Position numbers and translations under genes: made by a program
Notes under the pieces: generated by a model
What the model was told of the DNA's origin: nothing
What the model saw: the letters and a program-made list of their open reading frames with translations, nothing else
Databases searched by the model: none
Part shown: positions 20,197-31,736 of the stretch, piece after piece
Position numbering within the stretch: the stretch's first letter is position 1
Layout of the letters: each line of letters opens with the position of its first letter
Assembly: GCA_028687435.1 (NCBI GenBank)
Contig: JAQUAF010000016.1
Location: 1-64,000, forward strand
Direction: 5' to 3'
DNA from: Verrucomicrobiia bacterium
Lineage (GTDB): Bacteria > Verrucomicrobiota > Verrucomicrobiia > JABWAM01
DNA: 64,000 nucleotides

Positions 20197-20766
20197 ATGC
20201 GCCGATTCACTGGAGCTGTTTGGTTTGGTCTGTTGCTTGGGCTGTTCATTCTTGGTGTGCCGCTTTGGCGGATGCGCCAGTCGTCCTTGCGCGAAAGCCG
20301 CTTTGATGCGCTTATCCTGTGGGCTGCGGCGGAGAACGGGGTTGATCCGGCCCTTGTCAAAGCCGTGGCATGGCGCGAAAGCAAATTTGATCCCGCCGTG
20401 CGCGGGCGCAACGGGGAGATCGGCCTCATGCAGGTGATGCCCACACCGGCCAATGAATGGGCGGCGGCTCATGGCGGCAGGGAGATGGATCCTTCCAGAC
20501 TCTTTGATCCATTGACCAATTTGCGTGTTGGCTCCTGGCATCTGACCCGCGCGCTTCAAAATTGGGCTCACGCGGCCGATCCGGTTCCTCTGGCCCTTGC
20601 CCAATACAATGCCGGACGCGGCAACCTTCTCAAATGGGTCGATGCCGCCTCGATGGGCGATGGCGAGTATTTTGTTTGCGAACGGATTCAGTTTGCCTCC
20701 ACCAGGAGCTATGTTCGCGACATTCTCCGCCAATGCCGGACCTATCGCCAGCGCGGCGAGTTTTGA
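20197..20766 (+). CDS. Lytic transglycosylase (SLT domain) protein
   Basis: N-terminal TM, ALVKAVAWRESKFDPAVRGRNGEIGLMQVMP, LALAQYNAGRGNLLKW. Confidence 0.88.
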   Translation: MRRFTGAVWFGLLLGLFILGVPLWRMRQSSLRESRFDALILWAAAENGVDPALVKAVAWRESKFDPAVRGRNGEIGLMQVMPTPANEWAAAHGGREMDPSRLFDPLTNLRVGSWHLTRALQNWAHAADPVPLALAQYNAGRGNLLKWVDAASMGDGEYFVCERIQFASTRSYVRDILRQCRTYRQRGEF

Positions 20767-20827
20767 TTGGCCAATCCCTGAAAAGGCCGCCCGGGGTGGT
20801 TGCAGCCTTGGAACGTCCGCCTTCCAC

Positions 20828-23455
20828 TTACGCTGCGTCTTCCTCTTGTTCGGTGACAACCTTGGCGATGGCCTGGAGGCGGTCTCCCTCCTCGAGGTTC
20901 AACAGTTTGACGCCCTGTGTGTTGCGCCCGGTCTGGCGGATATCCTTCACCGCGGTGCGCACCATCTGGCCCTTGGCGGTGATGAGCATGATTTCGTCGG
21001 TTTCCAGCACGGTCAGGGCGCCCGCCACGCCACCGGTCTTTTCGGTGGTCTTCATGGTGATGATGCCCTTGCCGCCGCGCGACTGGCGCCGGTATTCTTC
21101 AAAAGATGTGCGTTTGCCGATGGCGTTTTCCCCGGCCACCAACAGGGTGGCGTTCGAGTCAACCACGGCGAGAGCCACCACGGCGTCGCCTTTCTCAAGG
21201 CTGATGCCCCGGACGCCGTAAGTTGCCCGTCCCATGGGCCGCGAATCCTCCTCGTGGAAGCGGATGCTCATGCCGCCGTGCGTGATGAGAACCACCTCGT
21301 CGTTGCCGCGGGTGAGTTTGGCGTCGATGAGGTAATCCCCCTGGTCGATGTTGATGGCAATGATGCCGCCTTTGCGGATGTTGGCGAACTCGCTGAGGGC
21401 CGTCTTTTTGATCGTGCCGTTGCGGGTGGCCATGAGGAGAAATTCGGTTTCGCTCCAGGTCTGGTCCTCGTCATTGGAGCCCTTGCGCGAAGTGATCCGG
21501 ATCAACTCGGCGATTTTCTCGTCGGGCTTGAGTTCCAGCAGGTTGGCGATGCTGCGTCCCTTGGCGGCGCGTCCCATGTCGGGAATCTCATGGACCCGTT
21601 CCACATAGCACCGGCCGGTGTTGGTGAAGAACATCAGGTAATCGTGGGTGGAGGCTGTGAAGAGATGCTCGATGAAATCGCTGTCTTCCCCCTCGGTCTG
21701 GCCTTCGCGGGTGGTCATGCCGATGACGCCCTTGCCGCCCCGGCGCTGCGACCGGTAGGAGCTGACATTGGTGCGCTTGATGAGTCCGGCGTGGGTGATG
21801 GTGATGATGACGCCTTCGTTGGCGATGAGGTCTTCGATGGCGATTTCGCCCTCGTCGGGCACCAGGTCGGTTTTGCGCGGCGTGGCGTGTTTTTCCTTCA
21901 CCTCGCGCAATTCCTCCTTGATGATGGCCAGCACGCGGGATTCCTTGGCGAGGATGTCCATGAGGTCCTTGATCCTGCCCATCAACTCGTTGTATTCGGC
22001 GCGCACCTTGTCCACTTCGAGGCCGGTCAACTGGTAAAGGCGCAATTCAAGGATGGCGTCGGCCTGTTTTTCGCTGAACACATACCGGTCGTCCACCAAT
22101 CGGGCGGGGCTGCGGATGAGAATGCCGAATTTTTCCACCTGTTTGCGGGTGAATTCAAAGGCCAGCAATTTGACGCGGGCCTCGTCGCGGTTGGAGGATT
22201 CCCGGATCAGGCGGATGAACTGGTCGAGATTGGCCAGGGCGATGAGATAGCCTTCCAGCACCTCGGCGCGGGCCTCGGCTTCCTGCAGTTGAAAACGGGT
22301 GCGCCGCAAAATCACGTCGCGCCGGTGTTCGATGTAGCAGGCCAGGATTTCCTTGAGGGAAAGGGTCTTGGGCCGGCCATGGTCGATGGCCAGCATGTTG
22401 ATCGAAAAGGTCGTCTCGAGCTGGGTGTGTTTGTAGAGATTATTGATGACCACCTTGGCCACCGCGTCGCGCTTGAGTTCGATGACCACCCTCGTGTTTT
22501 CGTCGGACTCGTCGCGGACGCCGCTGATGTCCATGATCTGCTTGTTGTTGACCAGATCGGCGATCTTTTCCACCAGCACCGCGCGATTGACGTTGAAGGG
22601 GATTTCCGTGACGACGATCTGTTCGCGTCCGCCCTTGAGCTGTTCCACGCCCACCCTGCCGCGCACCTTGACGCTGCCGCGTCCGGTTTCGAAATAGGTT
22701 TTGATCGGGTCCACGCCGCAAATCATGCAACCGGTCGGGAAATCCGGCCCCTTGATATGCTTCATCAATTTGGCGAGGGTGATTTCCGGATCGTCGATCT
22801 GGGCGCAAATGCCATCGACCACCTCGCCGAGGTTGTGTGGGGGGATGTTGGTGGCCATGCCCACCGCGATGCCGGTGCCGCCGTTGACCAGGAGATTGGG
22901 AAAGGCTGCCGGAAAAACCGTGGGTTCGGTGCGCGTCTCGTCGTAGTTGGGGACAAAATCGACGGTGTCCTGCTCCATGTCCTTCATCAGGATGGCGCCC
23001 AGGTGCGTCATGCGCGCTTCCGTATAACGCATGGCGGCGGGGGGATCGCCTTCCACGGAGCCGAAATTTCCCTGTCCGTCCACCAACATTTCGCGCATGG
23101 CCCAAGGCTGGGCCATGTGGACCAGGGTGGGATAGATCACCGCCTCGCCGTGCGGATGGTAGTTACCGGAGGTGTCGCCGCAGATTTTGGCGCACTTACG
23201 ATGCTGGCGGTTGGGATAAAGCGACAAATCCCGCATGGCGAAAAGAATGCGGCGCTGCGAGGGCTTGAGGCCGTCGCGCACGTCCGGCAGCGCGCGCGAA
23301 ATGATGACCGACATGGAGTAGTCGAGGAACGAGTTCTTGATTTCATCCGCAACGTTGATTTTGCTCAGGCGCTCGTTCTGGGCGTAGAGCGAAGCGGCCG
23401 CGGGCGCCGGGGTTTCCGGAGGTGTCGGGGACGGGGTGTTGTTTTGTTCTGCCAT
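20828..23455 (-). CDS. gyrA: DNA gyrase subunit A
   Basis: EIKNSFLDYSMSVIISRALPDVRDGLKPSQRRILFAM; KCAKICGDTSGNYHPHGEAVIYPTLVHMAQPWAMRE; GyrA-box-like QSRGGKGI. Confidence 0.97.
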   Translation of the reverse strand: MAEQNNTPSPTPPETPAPAAASLYAQNERLSKINVADEIKNSFLDYSMSVIISRALPDVRDGLKPSQRRILFAMRDLSLYPNRQHRKCAKICGDTSGNYHPHGEAVIYPTLVHMAQPWAMREMLVDGQGNFGSVEGDPPAAMRYTEARMTHLGAILMKDMEQDTVDFVPNYDETRTEPTVFPAAFPNLLVNGGTGIAVGMATNIPPHNLGEVVDGICAQIDDPEITLAKLMKHIKGPDFPTGCMICGVDPIKTYFETGRGSVKVRGRVGVEQLKGGREQIVVTEIPFNVNRAVLVEKIADLVNNKQIMDISGVRDESDENTRVVIELKRDAVAKVVINNLYKHTQLETTFSINMLAIDHGRPKTLSLKEILACYIEHRRDVILRRTRFQLQEAEARAEVLEGYLIALANLDQFIRLIRESSNRDEARVKLLAFEFTRKQVEKFGILIRSPARLVDDRYVFSEKQADAILELRLYQLTGLEVDKVRAEYNELMGRIKDLMDILAKESRVLAIIKEELREVKEKHATPRKTDLVPDEGEIAIEDLIANEGVIITITHAGLIKRTNVSSYRSQRRGGKGVIGMTTREGQTEGEDSDFIEHLFTASTHDYLMFFTNTGRCYVERVHEIPDMGRAAKGRSIANLLELKPDEKIAELIRITSRKGSNDEDQTWSETEFLLMATRNGTIKKTALSEFANIRKGGIIAINIDQGDYLIDAKLTRGNDEVVLITHGGMSIRFHEEDSRPMGRATYGVRGISLEKGDAVVALAVVDSNATLLVAGENAIGKRTSFEEYRRQSRGGKGIITMKTTEKTGGVAGALTVLETDEIMLITAKGQMVRTAVKDIRQTGRNTQGVKLLNLEEGDRLQAIAKVVTEQEEDAA

Positions 23456-23486
23456 GGGAATATTTGAAAAAAGGATGGGGAAAGGA

Positions 23487-26075
<2,589 letters not shown>

Positions 26076-26164
26076 TTAAAAGGCATCTATTTTAGTGGTA
26101 AACCCCAATGGATGCAATGATTTTTTAAAAAAAAGCCCAAGGGAATTGGTGTGCTATTCAGACC

Positions 26165-26192
26165 AACCACAACAGGTTGTGGTTTTTGTTTT
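26165..26192 (+). terminator. Candidate Rho-independent terminator-like hairpin
   Basis: AACCACAA cagg TTGTGGTT followed by TTTGTTTT, in the gyrB upstream intergenic region. Confidence 0.4.
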
Positions 26193-26346
26193 GTCAATTG
26201 GTTAATGTGTTTTGATCTCAGATGGGTTGAAAAAATGTGATACAGATGGACTTTTTCATGTGGAATTGAGATGGGATTTATTCTGGCTATCTTGTTTTTG
26301 GAACCCCGCAAAAAGGGGTATCCAGTCGGGTCTTTTTCAAGAATCG

Positions 26347-26360
26347 CGCCTTATAAGGCG
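26347..26360. promoter_or_regulatory. Perfect 14-bp palindrome CGCCTTATAAGGCG upstream of the 26423 gene
   Basis: Direct reading of sequence; a TTGACA box follows at about 26383. Confidence 0.35.
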
Positions 26361-26422
26361 ATATTAAGCGGTGCGTGTCTTGACAAATGGTTTTTAGGAT
26401 GCGATTTTTCCGCAAGTTGATC

Positions 26423-26746
26423 ATGGAAAAATCAAAAAAATGCGTCGGACAGCATGGCAATGGATGGCTTGATCCCGAGGGAAGGTTTTATGCCTTTTCG
26501 GAGTCCAATCATCATTGCATTTGGTGCGAGAAGAATTTTGACCAAAGTTGCCGGGCGGCTCACCGGGGAACCCGGGCATGCGGAATGGACGTCTCGGGCT
26601 GGTTCAAGTTGACGGAAGGACGGTGGATCATTGCCCATCCGATGAAGATGAAACAGGCCCAATACGATTTCATCATGGAGTGGCACAACCGGACCGGCAG
26701 GGTGCTGGATGAGTTCATGCAGCTGGTCAAGGAACGATGGGAGTGA
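26423..26746 (+). CDS. Hypothetical Cys-rich small protein
   Basis: CVGQHGNGWLDPEGRFYAFSESNHHCIWCEKNFDQSCRAAHRGTRACGMDVSGWFK; three closely spaced Cys, no family recognised. Confidence 0.6.
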   Translation: MEKSKKCVGQHGNGWLDPEGRFYAFSESNHHCIWCEKNFDQSCRAAHRGTRACGMDVSGWFKLTEGRWIIAHPMKMKQAQYDFIMEWHNRTGRVLDEFMQLVKERWE

Positions 26747-26826
26747 TTTTAGGCGGCGGCGGGGCTTGTCATTTTTTGAGTCTTTGACTAAGTTTTGTTC
26801 ATGTCATTGAAAATGATTGGGGGAGG

Positions 26827-28038
26827 ATGTTGACCATGGAACCGGAAGACATCGGGCGCCCCAAGGTATTGCTGGTCGATGATGAGAGGATCGTGCTTGA
26901 GGCATGCCTGCGGCTGTTGCGAAAGGAACCGTTTGATTTGTCCGTTACCACATCGCCCGGGGAGGCCCTGGAGTGGATTGGAAGGGAGACCTATGCGGTG
27001 GTGCTGGCCGATCATCGAATGGCCGGGATGACGGGAACCCGTTTGCTGGAGGAAGCAAAGGCCGTTTCCCCCGACACCATCCGGCTTATGTTGACCGGTC
27101 ATGCCGAGGCGTCCATCGCCATTGAAGCCATCAACCGCGGAGCCGTTCATCGTTTTTTGGTCAAACCATGGGACAATGAGGAACTTCGTTCCGTCATCAG
27201 ACAGTCCGTGGAACAGTTTCAACTGGTTCGCGATCATCGGCGCCTTCAGGAATTGACGCTCCGGCAGAATCGCGAGTTGCAGGATCTGAATCAGGTTTTG
27301 GAAAATAAAAACGCCGAACTGGAAAAACTCAACGACCTGAAAAATCAATTCCTCGGCATGGCCGCCCATGATTTGAGAAATCCCCTCTCCATCGTTCGGG
27401 GATACAGCGATCTGTTGTCCAGGGATGCCGCCGGCGCCCTGAGCGAGTCTCAGCGGATGTTTATTGATGAAATCAAAAACGCCAGCAAACTGATGGGCGA
27501 TTTGATTGGCAACCTGCTTGACACCTCGGCCATTGAGGCGGGAGAGCTGAGATTGTTCCCTCGACAGGTCCGGATCGAAGAGATCATCCGCCATAATGTG
27601 GAGTTGAACAATTTTTTGGCGGAGAGAAAACAGATCAAGGTGCGGTTTGTTTCGCGTTCAATTCCCCCGCCTCTGTCCGCGGACCCTGGAAAGATTGAGC
27701 AGGTGCTCAACAATCTCATCGGCAATGCCATCAAGTTTTCCCCCGCCGGTTCCCAGGTGGTGGTGGAGTTGAATGTCCAGGGCGGTTCAGCGGTTGTCAG
27801 TGTGAAGGATTACGGGCAGGGCATCCCCGGGCAGGAATTGGACAAGCTGTTCAAGCCTTTTGGGGTGACAAGCGCCAGGGCCACTGGCGGCGAAAAGAGC
27901 ACGGGGTTGGGGCTGGCCATCGTTCGCAAAATTGTCGAGGGACACGGCGGAAAGGTGGGCGTGAAAAGCCAGGTGGGCATGGGAACTGTTTTTTTCTTTT
28001 CCCTGCCTCTTTCAAACCAGAACCCGGCCCTGAAGTGA
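26827..28038 (+). CDS. Hybrid response regulator / sensor histidine kinase
   Basis: REC domain (KVLLVDDERIVLEACLRLL...VVLADHRMAGMTG), HisKA (FLGMAAHDLRNPLSIVRGYSDLL), HATPase (NNLIGNAIKFSPAGS...GLGLAIVRKIVEGHGGKVGV). Confidence 0.95.
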   Translation: MLTMEPEDIGRPKVLLVDDERIVLEACLRLLRKEPFDLSVTTSPGEALEWIGRETYAVVLADHRMAGMTGTRLLEEAKAVSPDTIRLMLTGHAEASIAIEAINRGAVHRFLVKPWDNEELRSVIRQSVEQFQLVRDHRRLQELTLRQNRELQDLNQVLENKNAELEKLNDLKNQFLGMAAHDLRNPLSIVRGYSDLLSRDAAGALSESQRMFIDEIKNASKLMGDLIGNLLDTSAIEAGELRLFPRQVRIEEIIRHNVELNNFLAERKQIKVRFVSRSIPPPLSADPGKIEQVLNNLIGNAIKFSPAGSQVVVELNVQGGSAVVSVKDYGQGIPGQELDKLFKPFGVTSARATGGEKSTGLGLAIVRKIVEGHGGKVGVKSQVGMGTVFFFSLPLSNQNPALK

Positions 28039-28088
28039 TTCGGGACGGCTGGCTTTGGCCATGCAGTCCGGAGTTCCCGCACCGCCTT

Positions 28089-28448
28089 TCAGTCAGCGGA
28101 ATCCGGTGGTTGAATGGCGGACTGCTTCTTGATTTTTACCCAGGTGTCGCGCAGTTCCTGCAACGTCCGGATGGGTTCCTCGAAATCCCCGGCTTGGATC
28201 TGTTGACGGCAGCGGGCGTAAACTTCCGACAGGGCGCGGGCCAGTTCAGGGCCGGCTTCAGGCCGGAGCGAGTCCTGCAGCATGTCGAGGGCGTTTGCAA
28301 CGCGGTTGGGATCCTTTTCGATGCATCCTCGCAAGGCCGCATCATAGGTCATGACAATCAAATCGGCGGCTGAAGCTGAAGCAGCCGCGGCTTGCAGATA
28401 GGTTCTGGTTGCCGCGCCAGCGGGGGGATTGTTGGAGAACCTGGTCAC
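28089..28448 (-). CDS. FliS-like flagellar export chaperone (putative)
   Basis: RTYLQAAAASASAADLIVMTYDAALRGCIE resembles the FliS N-terminal helix pair; short helical protein beside a flagellin-like gene. Confidence 0.6.
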   Translation of the reverse strand: MTRFSNNPPAGAATRTYLQAAAASASAADLIVMTYDAALRGCIEKDPNRVANALDMLQDSLRPEAGPELARALSEVYARCRQQIQAGDFEEPIRTLQELRDTWVKIKKQSAIQPPDSAD

Positions 28449-28493
28449 AACGGGCGGGACGGTAAAGGGGGATGAGGAAAATGAATCCCTGGT

Positions 28494-29483
28494 TCAGGCA
28501 AACAGACTGACAAGATTTTTCTGATTAATGTTGCCTTGCACCGCAAGGGCCACGCTGCTTTGGGCCAGAAGTTGATGGCTGAGAAACTGGCTGTTCTGAG
28601 CCGTCTCAACGGAATCTTTGGTGGTGGTGGCGGCGCTTTTTGATGAAGGGGTTGGATTGGTGGCTGAACCGGCGGCGGTTCCCCTGGCGGGAACGTTGGG
28701 AGTTTGGGGGGTGAGCGTGGCAGCCTGTTGATCGACCACTTTCTCTTCCTTGACGATTTGTTCGCGGTCTGGCGCCGCCGCGCTTGTGGTGCTGTCGATG
28801 GTCTTGAATGCCCGGATTTGCCCTTCTTCGGTGGTCAGATCCAGATTATTGTTGACGGAGAAAACACCCGCTCCCATCCCCGATGTTTCGGTCTGGGCGC
28901 TGGCCTCGGCTTCGACCTTGTTGGAAAAGGATTGATTGTCCTGCCGGACGAGGATGGATTCTTTGGCTTTTTGATCAGCCTTTTTTTCAGCGGCGATGGC
29001 AGCATTGGAGTCCAAAGCCAAGGTTTCGGCGCCCCGGGTTTGTCCGGTGTTCTCCTGGGAATCGCGAAGAGAATACTGTGTGTATTTTGAACTGTTAAGT
29101 CTGCCGTTGATTTGATCCCGCAAATTCCACGCCTGGTTCTGGAGATCCGACCGGGTTTCATCCGCAAGTGAACCGGTCCCGTTTTTCATGACAAGCTCGG
29201 CCATCTCCTTGAGATTCCCCTTGATGTTGCCTTCGACTTCGGCAGCCCCTTCTCCGGTCAGGGCATACCTGTTCTGATTCTGGCCAGCCGTGCGCATGGC
29301 AATGCGAAGATCACTGGTTCCTTCGGATGAACCCGCTTGGGTGGATGTCCCGGTGATGGTGAAACCTGCCTCGGTGTTCCCGGTCCCCTTCCGCTTGATC
29401 GCTTCGGAAGTCTGTTGAACCTCCTGGTACCCCATGAGCCTGGAGGTTGAAGCAGCTATTTGAGTGATCGTTGCCATAGCCAT
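28494..29483 (-). CDS. Divergent flagellin-like protein (putative)
   Basis: MAELVMKNGTGSLADETRSDLQNQAWNLRDQINGRLNSSKYTQYSL resembles the N-terminal flagellin D1 motif; C-terminal FLSHQLLAQSSVALAVQGNINQKNLVSLFA resembles the flagellin D0 C-terminal helix. Confidence 0.55.
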   Translation of the reverse strand: MAMATITQIAASTSRLMGYQEVQQTSEAIKRKGTGNTEAGFTITGTSTQAGSSEGTSDLRIAMRTAGQNQNRYALTGEGAAEVEGNIKGNLKEMAELVMKNGTGSLADETRSDLQNQAWNLRDQINGRLNSSKYTQYSLRDSQENTGQTRGAETLALDSNAAIAAEKKADQKAKESILVRQDNQSFSNKVEAEASAQTETSGMGAGVFSVNNNLDLTTEEGQIRAFKTIDSTTSAAAPDREQIVKEEKVVDQQAATLTPQTPNVPARGTAAGSATNPTPSSKSAATTTKDSVETAQNSQFLSHQLLAQSSVALAVQGNINQKNLVSLFA

Positions 29484-29756
29484 AGAGCTTTTTTAAATGA
29501 AAAGAGATGGTGTTAGAATGACAATCAACCATCTAAAATTAATCACTTTTTGAGGAGAAGTCAATTGATTTGCAAAGATTTTTTGCTTTACATTCATTCT
29601 TTAGGAATTTTTTTAACTTTTTTGGACCCGAGTGAAAGCGAAAAATTGTCGTTTTGGGGTTGCAAACGAAAGTTGCTTTGAAAGCGGTTGTTGTTATAAA
29701 GTCCGCCTTTCTCCCGATCCCATCGGCTGAATTGCGCAATGGACAGTTTTTGAACC

Positions 29757-31712
29757 ATGCCGAATTCGATTTTTGATCTTTCCGCTTCCAAGCCGTCCGG
29801 CCTTTCCTGGCGGTGGATCCTTCTTTGTTGGGGCGCCGCGTTGTTTTTGAATCTGGGGTTTCTGGTCAACAGCCTGGTTTGGAACAAGGGGGTGGCGCAG
29901 GCATATCCGGTGGCTTCCGACTCGTTGATTCATCCTGTTTACATTCAAAAGGCGGCGGCTGGTTTTGTTCATGGCGATCCTTTCCTGTGGGAACATCGGG
30001 CTGATTCCGCAGCCATTGTTTCCTTTTTCAACATTTGGTTTCGAATTTATGGATGGTTTTACCAATGGGGTGGTGATTGGAGCATGGTTTGTCTGAGAAC
30101 CCTTTTTTCAGGGCTGTGGTTTTATTCCCTGTTCCGTTTTTGTTGCATGCTGGGATTTCCCGCTCCCGGGGCTTTTCTCACCGCCGGGGTGCAGGCCTTT
30201 TTCGTGGTGAATTTTGCCTATCAGTTGATCGGGTTCAAAACCCATTTCTCCGCCTACAATCTGGAAGTCAGCGAGCATGTCCGTCTTTTCCCGACGGTGA
30301 CCGCCATGGCTGTTTACAATCTGGCGGTCTGGCTGGTGGCGCGGGCGTTGGAATCTCCCGCGCAGCGGCGATTCTGCGGCTGGATGTGTCCGGCGGCCGG
30401 GGCCGCAGTGGCGCTGACAGCTTACGGACGCCCCTTTGACTGGATGGCGGTGACGGGGGCGGTGGGGGTCTTGACCTTGTTTTATCTTTTCCGGCGGAAT
30501 CGGGAACTGGCCGGATTGAGTCTCGAAATTGCCGTCTGGACCGCCGTTTTCAGCGCATATTTTGTTTTCCGGTATTTTCAATACAATCACGATCATCAAC
30601 AGGCTTTTTCCGATCAGATTACACGGGGCATTCTTCAGGTGAAAAATATCTGGCATTATGTGAAATACGGAGTGGTGGCCGGGGTTTTGATTGCATGGAT
30701 GGGACTGGCGCGGCGCCGGGAGTTGATTGGCGCAGATGCGGGACGGACGGGAGCGTCATCGGTGGTGTGGTTGTGCGCCCTGGCGGTTTCATCGTTGCTG
30801 GTTCATTATAAAACCGCCCTGGATGGCGGAAAAACGCTGGTCGGACCGGGTTATCTGATGGTTTTCAGCATTTTTCCATGGTTTTTTTTGTTGTCAGCCT
30901 GTGATTTTTTGCGCCGGGGCTGGTTCAAGGGAAGGTCTCGTTGGTGTGTGGCGTGGTTGTTTCTTTTGCTTGCCTGGCAGCAGTATCGCGTGGCCGCCGC
31001 ATGGTCGGCAAACGGATCGGCCATGTCGGTTTCAAATGAGCGCCACCGGATTTATGAGCGCATCAAAACGCTGTCATCCGGACGGCAGCCGGTGGTTTTG
31101 ACCCTGGGGGGCGGTGTGGAGGCGGCGAAACTCACGGATTGCTGGCTTTTTTTCACCGATCCCTGCGTGATTTCCTATGTCGCGGCGGCGCCCACCACCG
31201 AATTGCTGGAACGGTTTTTAACCGCCAAATTATTGACGACCGGCACGGTTGCCGATCTTGCCCCGGTTTTTTCCCCGGATGGATTGTCCTGTTTTGAGCA
31301 ATGGGAGGCCGGACGCCCCCCGGATCAACGCTTCTGGCTGCATTTGCTGACCCAGGCGGTCGGGCGGAACACGTTTGTGATTCATCCCCTGAAAAATCGT
31401 GGCGAACTGAGGGTGCGGAAGATGGAACTCCCGCCGGGATTGAGGGACCAGGCTGAATTTGCCGCATGGACAACCCCGGAACTGCGGGCGGTTTTTGAGC
31501 GGTGTCTGAATTGGGAGACTGAAATGAGGGGCGGACGTTTGCCGGGAGAATGGAGATCGAAGTATCGTCTGGATTTCCTTTATGTTCCCGGGGCGGCTCT
31601 GCCATTTGTGCGGCCCGAATGCATCCAAAAAAATCTGAATGCCCGGGAAATTCCCTTTTCCGAAAAAGTGGACGGAAAATTGTGGGAGATGGCCGCCTCA
31701 CCGCAAGGCTGA
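29757..31712 (+). CDS. Multi-pass membrane protein (possible glycosyltransferase-like)
   Basis: Multiple hydrophobic segments; no specific signature motif recognised. Confidence 0.6.
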   Translation: MPNSIFDLSASKPSGLSWRWILLCWGAALFLNLGFLVNSLVWNKGVAQAYPVASDSLIHPVYIQKAAAGFVHGDPFLWEHRADSAAIVSFFNIWFRIYGWFYQWGGDWSMVCLRTLFSGLWFYSLFRFCCMLGFPAPGAFLTAGVQAFFVVNFAYQLIGFKTHFSAYNLEVSEHVRLFPTVTAMAVYNLAVWLVARALESPAQRRFCGWMCPAAGAAVALTAYGRPFDWMAVTGAVGVLTLFYLFRRNRELAGLSLEIAVWTAVFSAYFVFRYFQYNHDHQQAFSDQITRGILQVKNIWHYVKYGVVAGVLIAWMGLARRRELIGADAGRTGASSVVWLCALAVSSLLVHYKTALDGGKTLVGPGYLMVFSIFPWFFLLSACDFLRRGWFKGRSRWCVAWLFLLLAWQQYRVAAAWSANGSAMSVSNERHRIYERIKTLSSGRQPVVLTLGGGVEAAKLTDCWLFFTDPCVISYVAAAPTTELLERFLTAKLLTTGTVADLAPVFSPDGLSCFEQWEAGRPPDQRFWLHLLTQAVGRNTFVIHPLKNRGELRVRKMELPPGLRDQAEFAAWTTPELRAVFERCLNWETEMRGGRLPGEWRSKYRLDFLYVPGAALPFVRPECIQKNLNAREIPFSEKVDGKLWEMAASPQG

Positions 31713-31736
31713 CGGGCCCCGGGGAGATGGATCAAA

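Noticed and set aside
20597-23467. 956-aa + strand ORF
   Set aside because: Fully antisense to gyrA, which has unmistakable conserved motifs; composition-driven shadow ORF.
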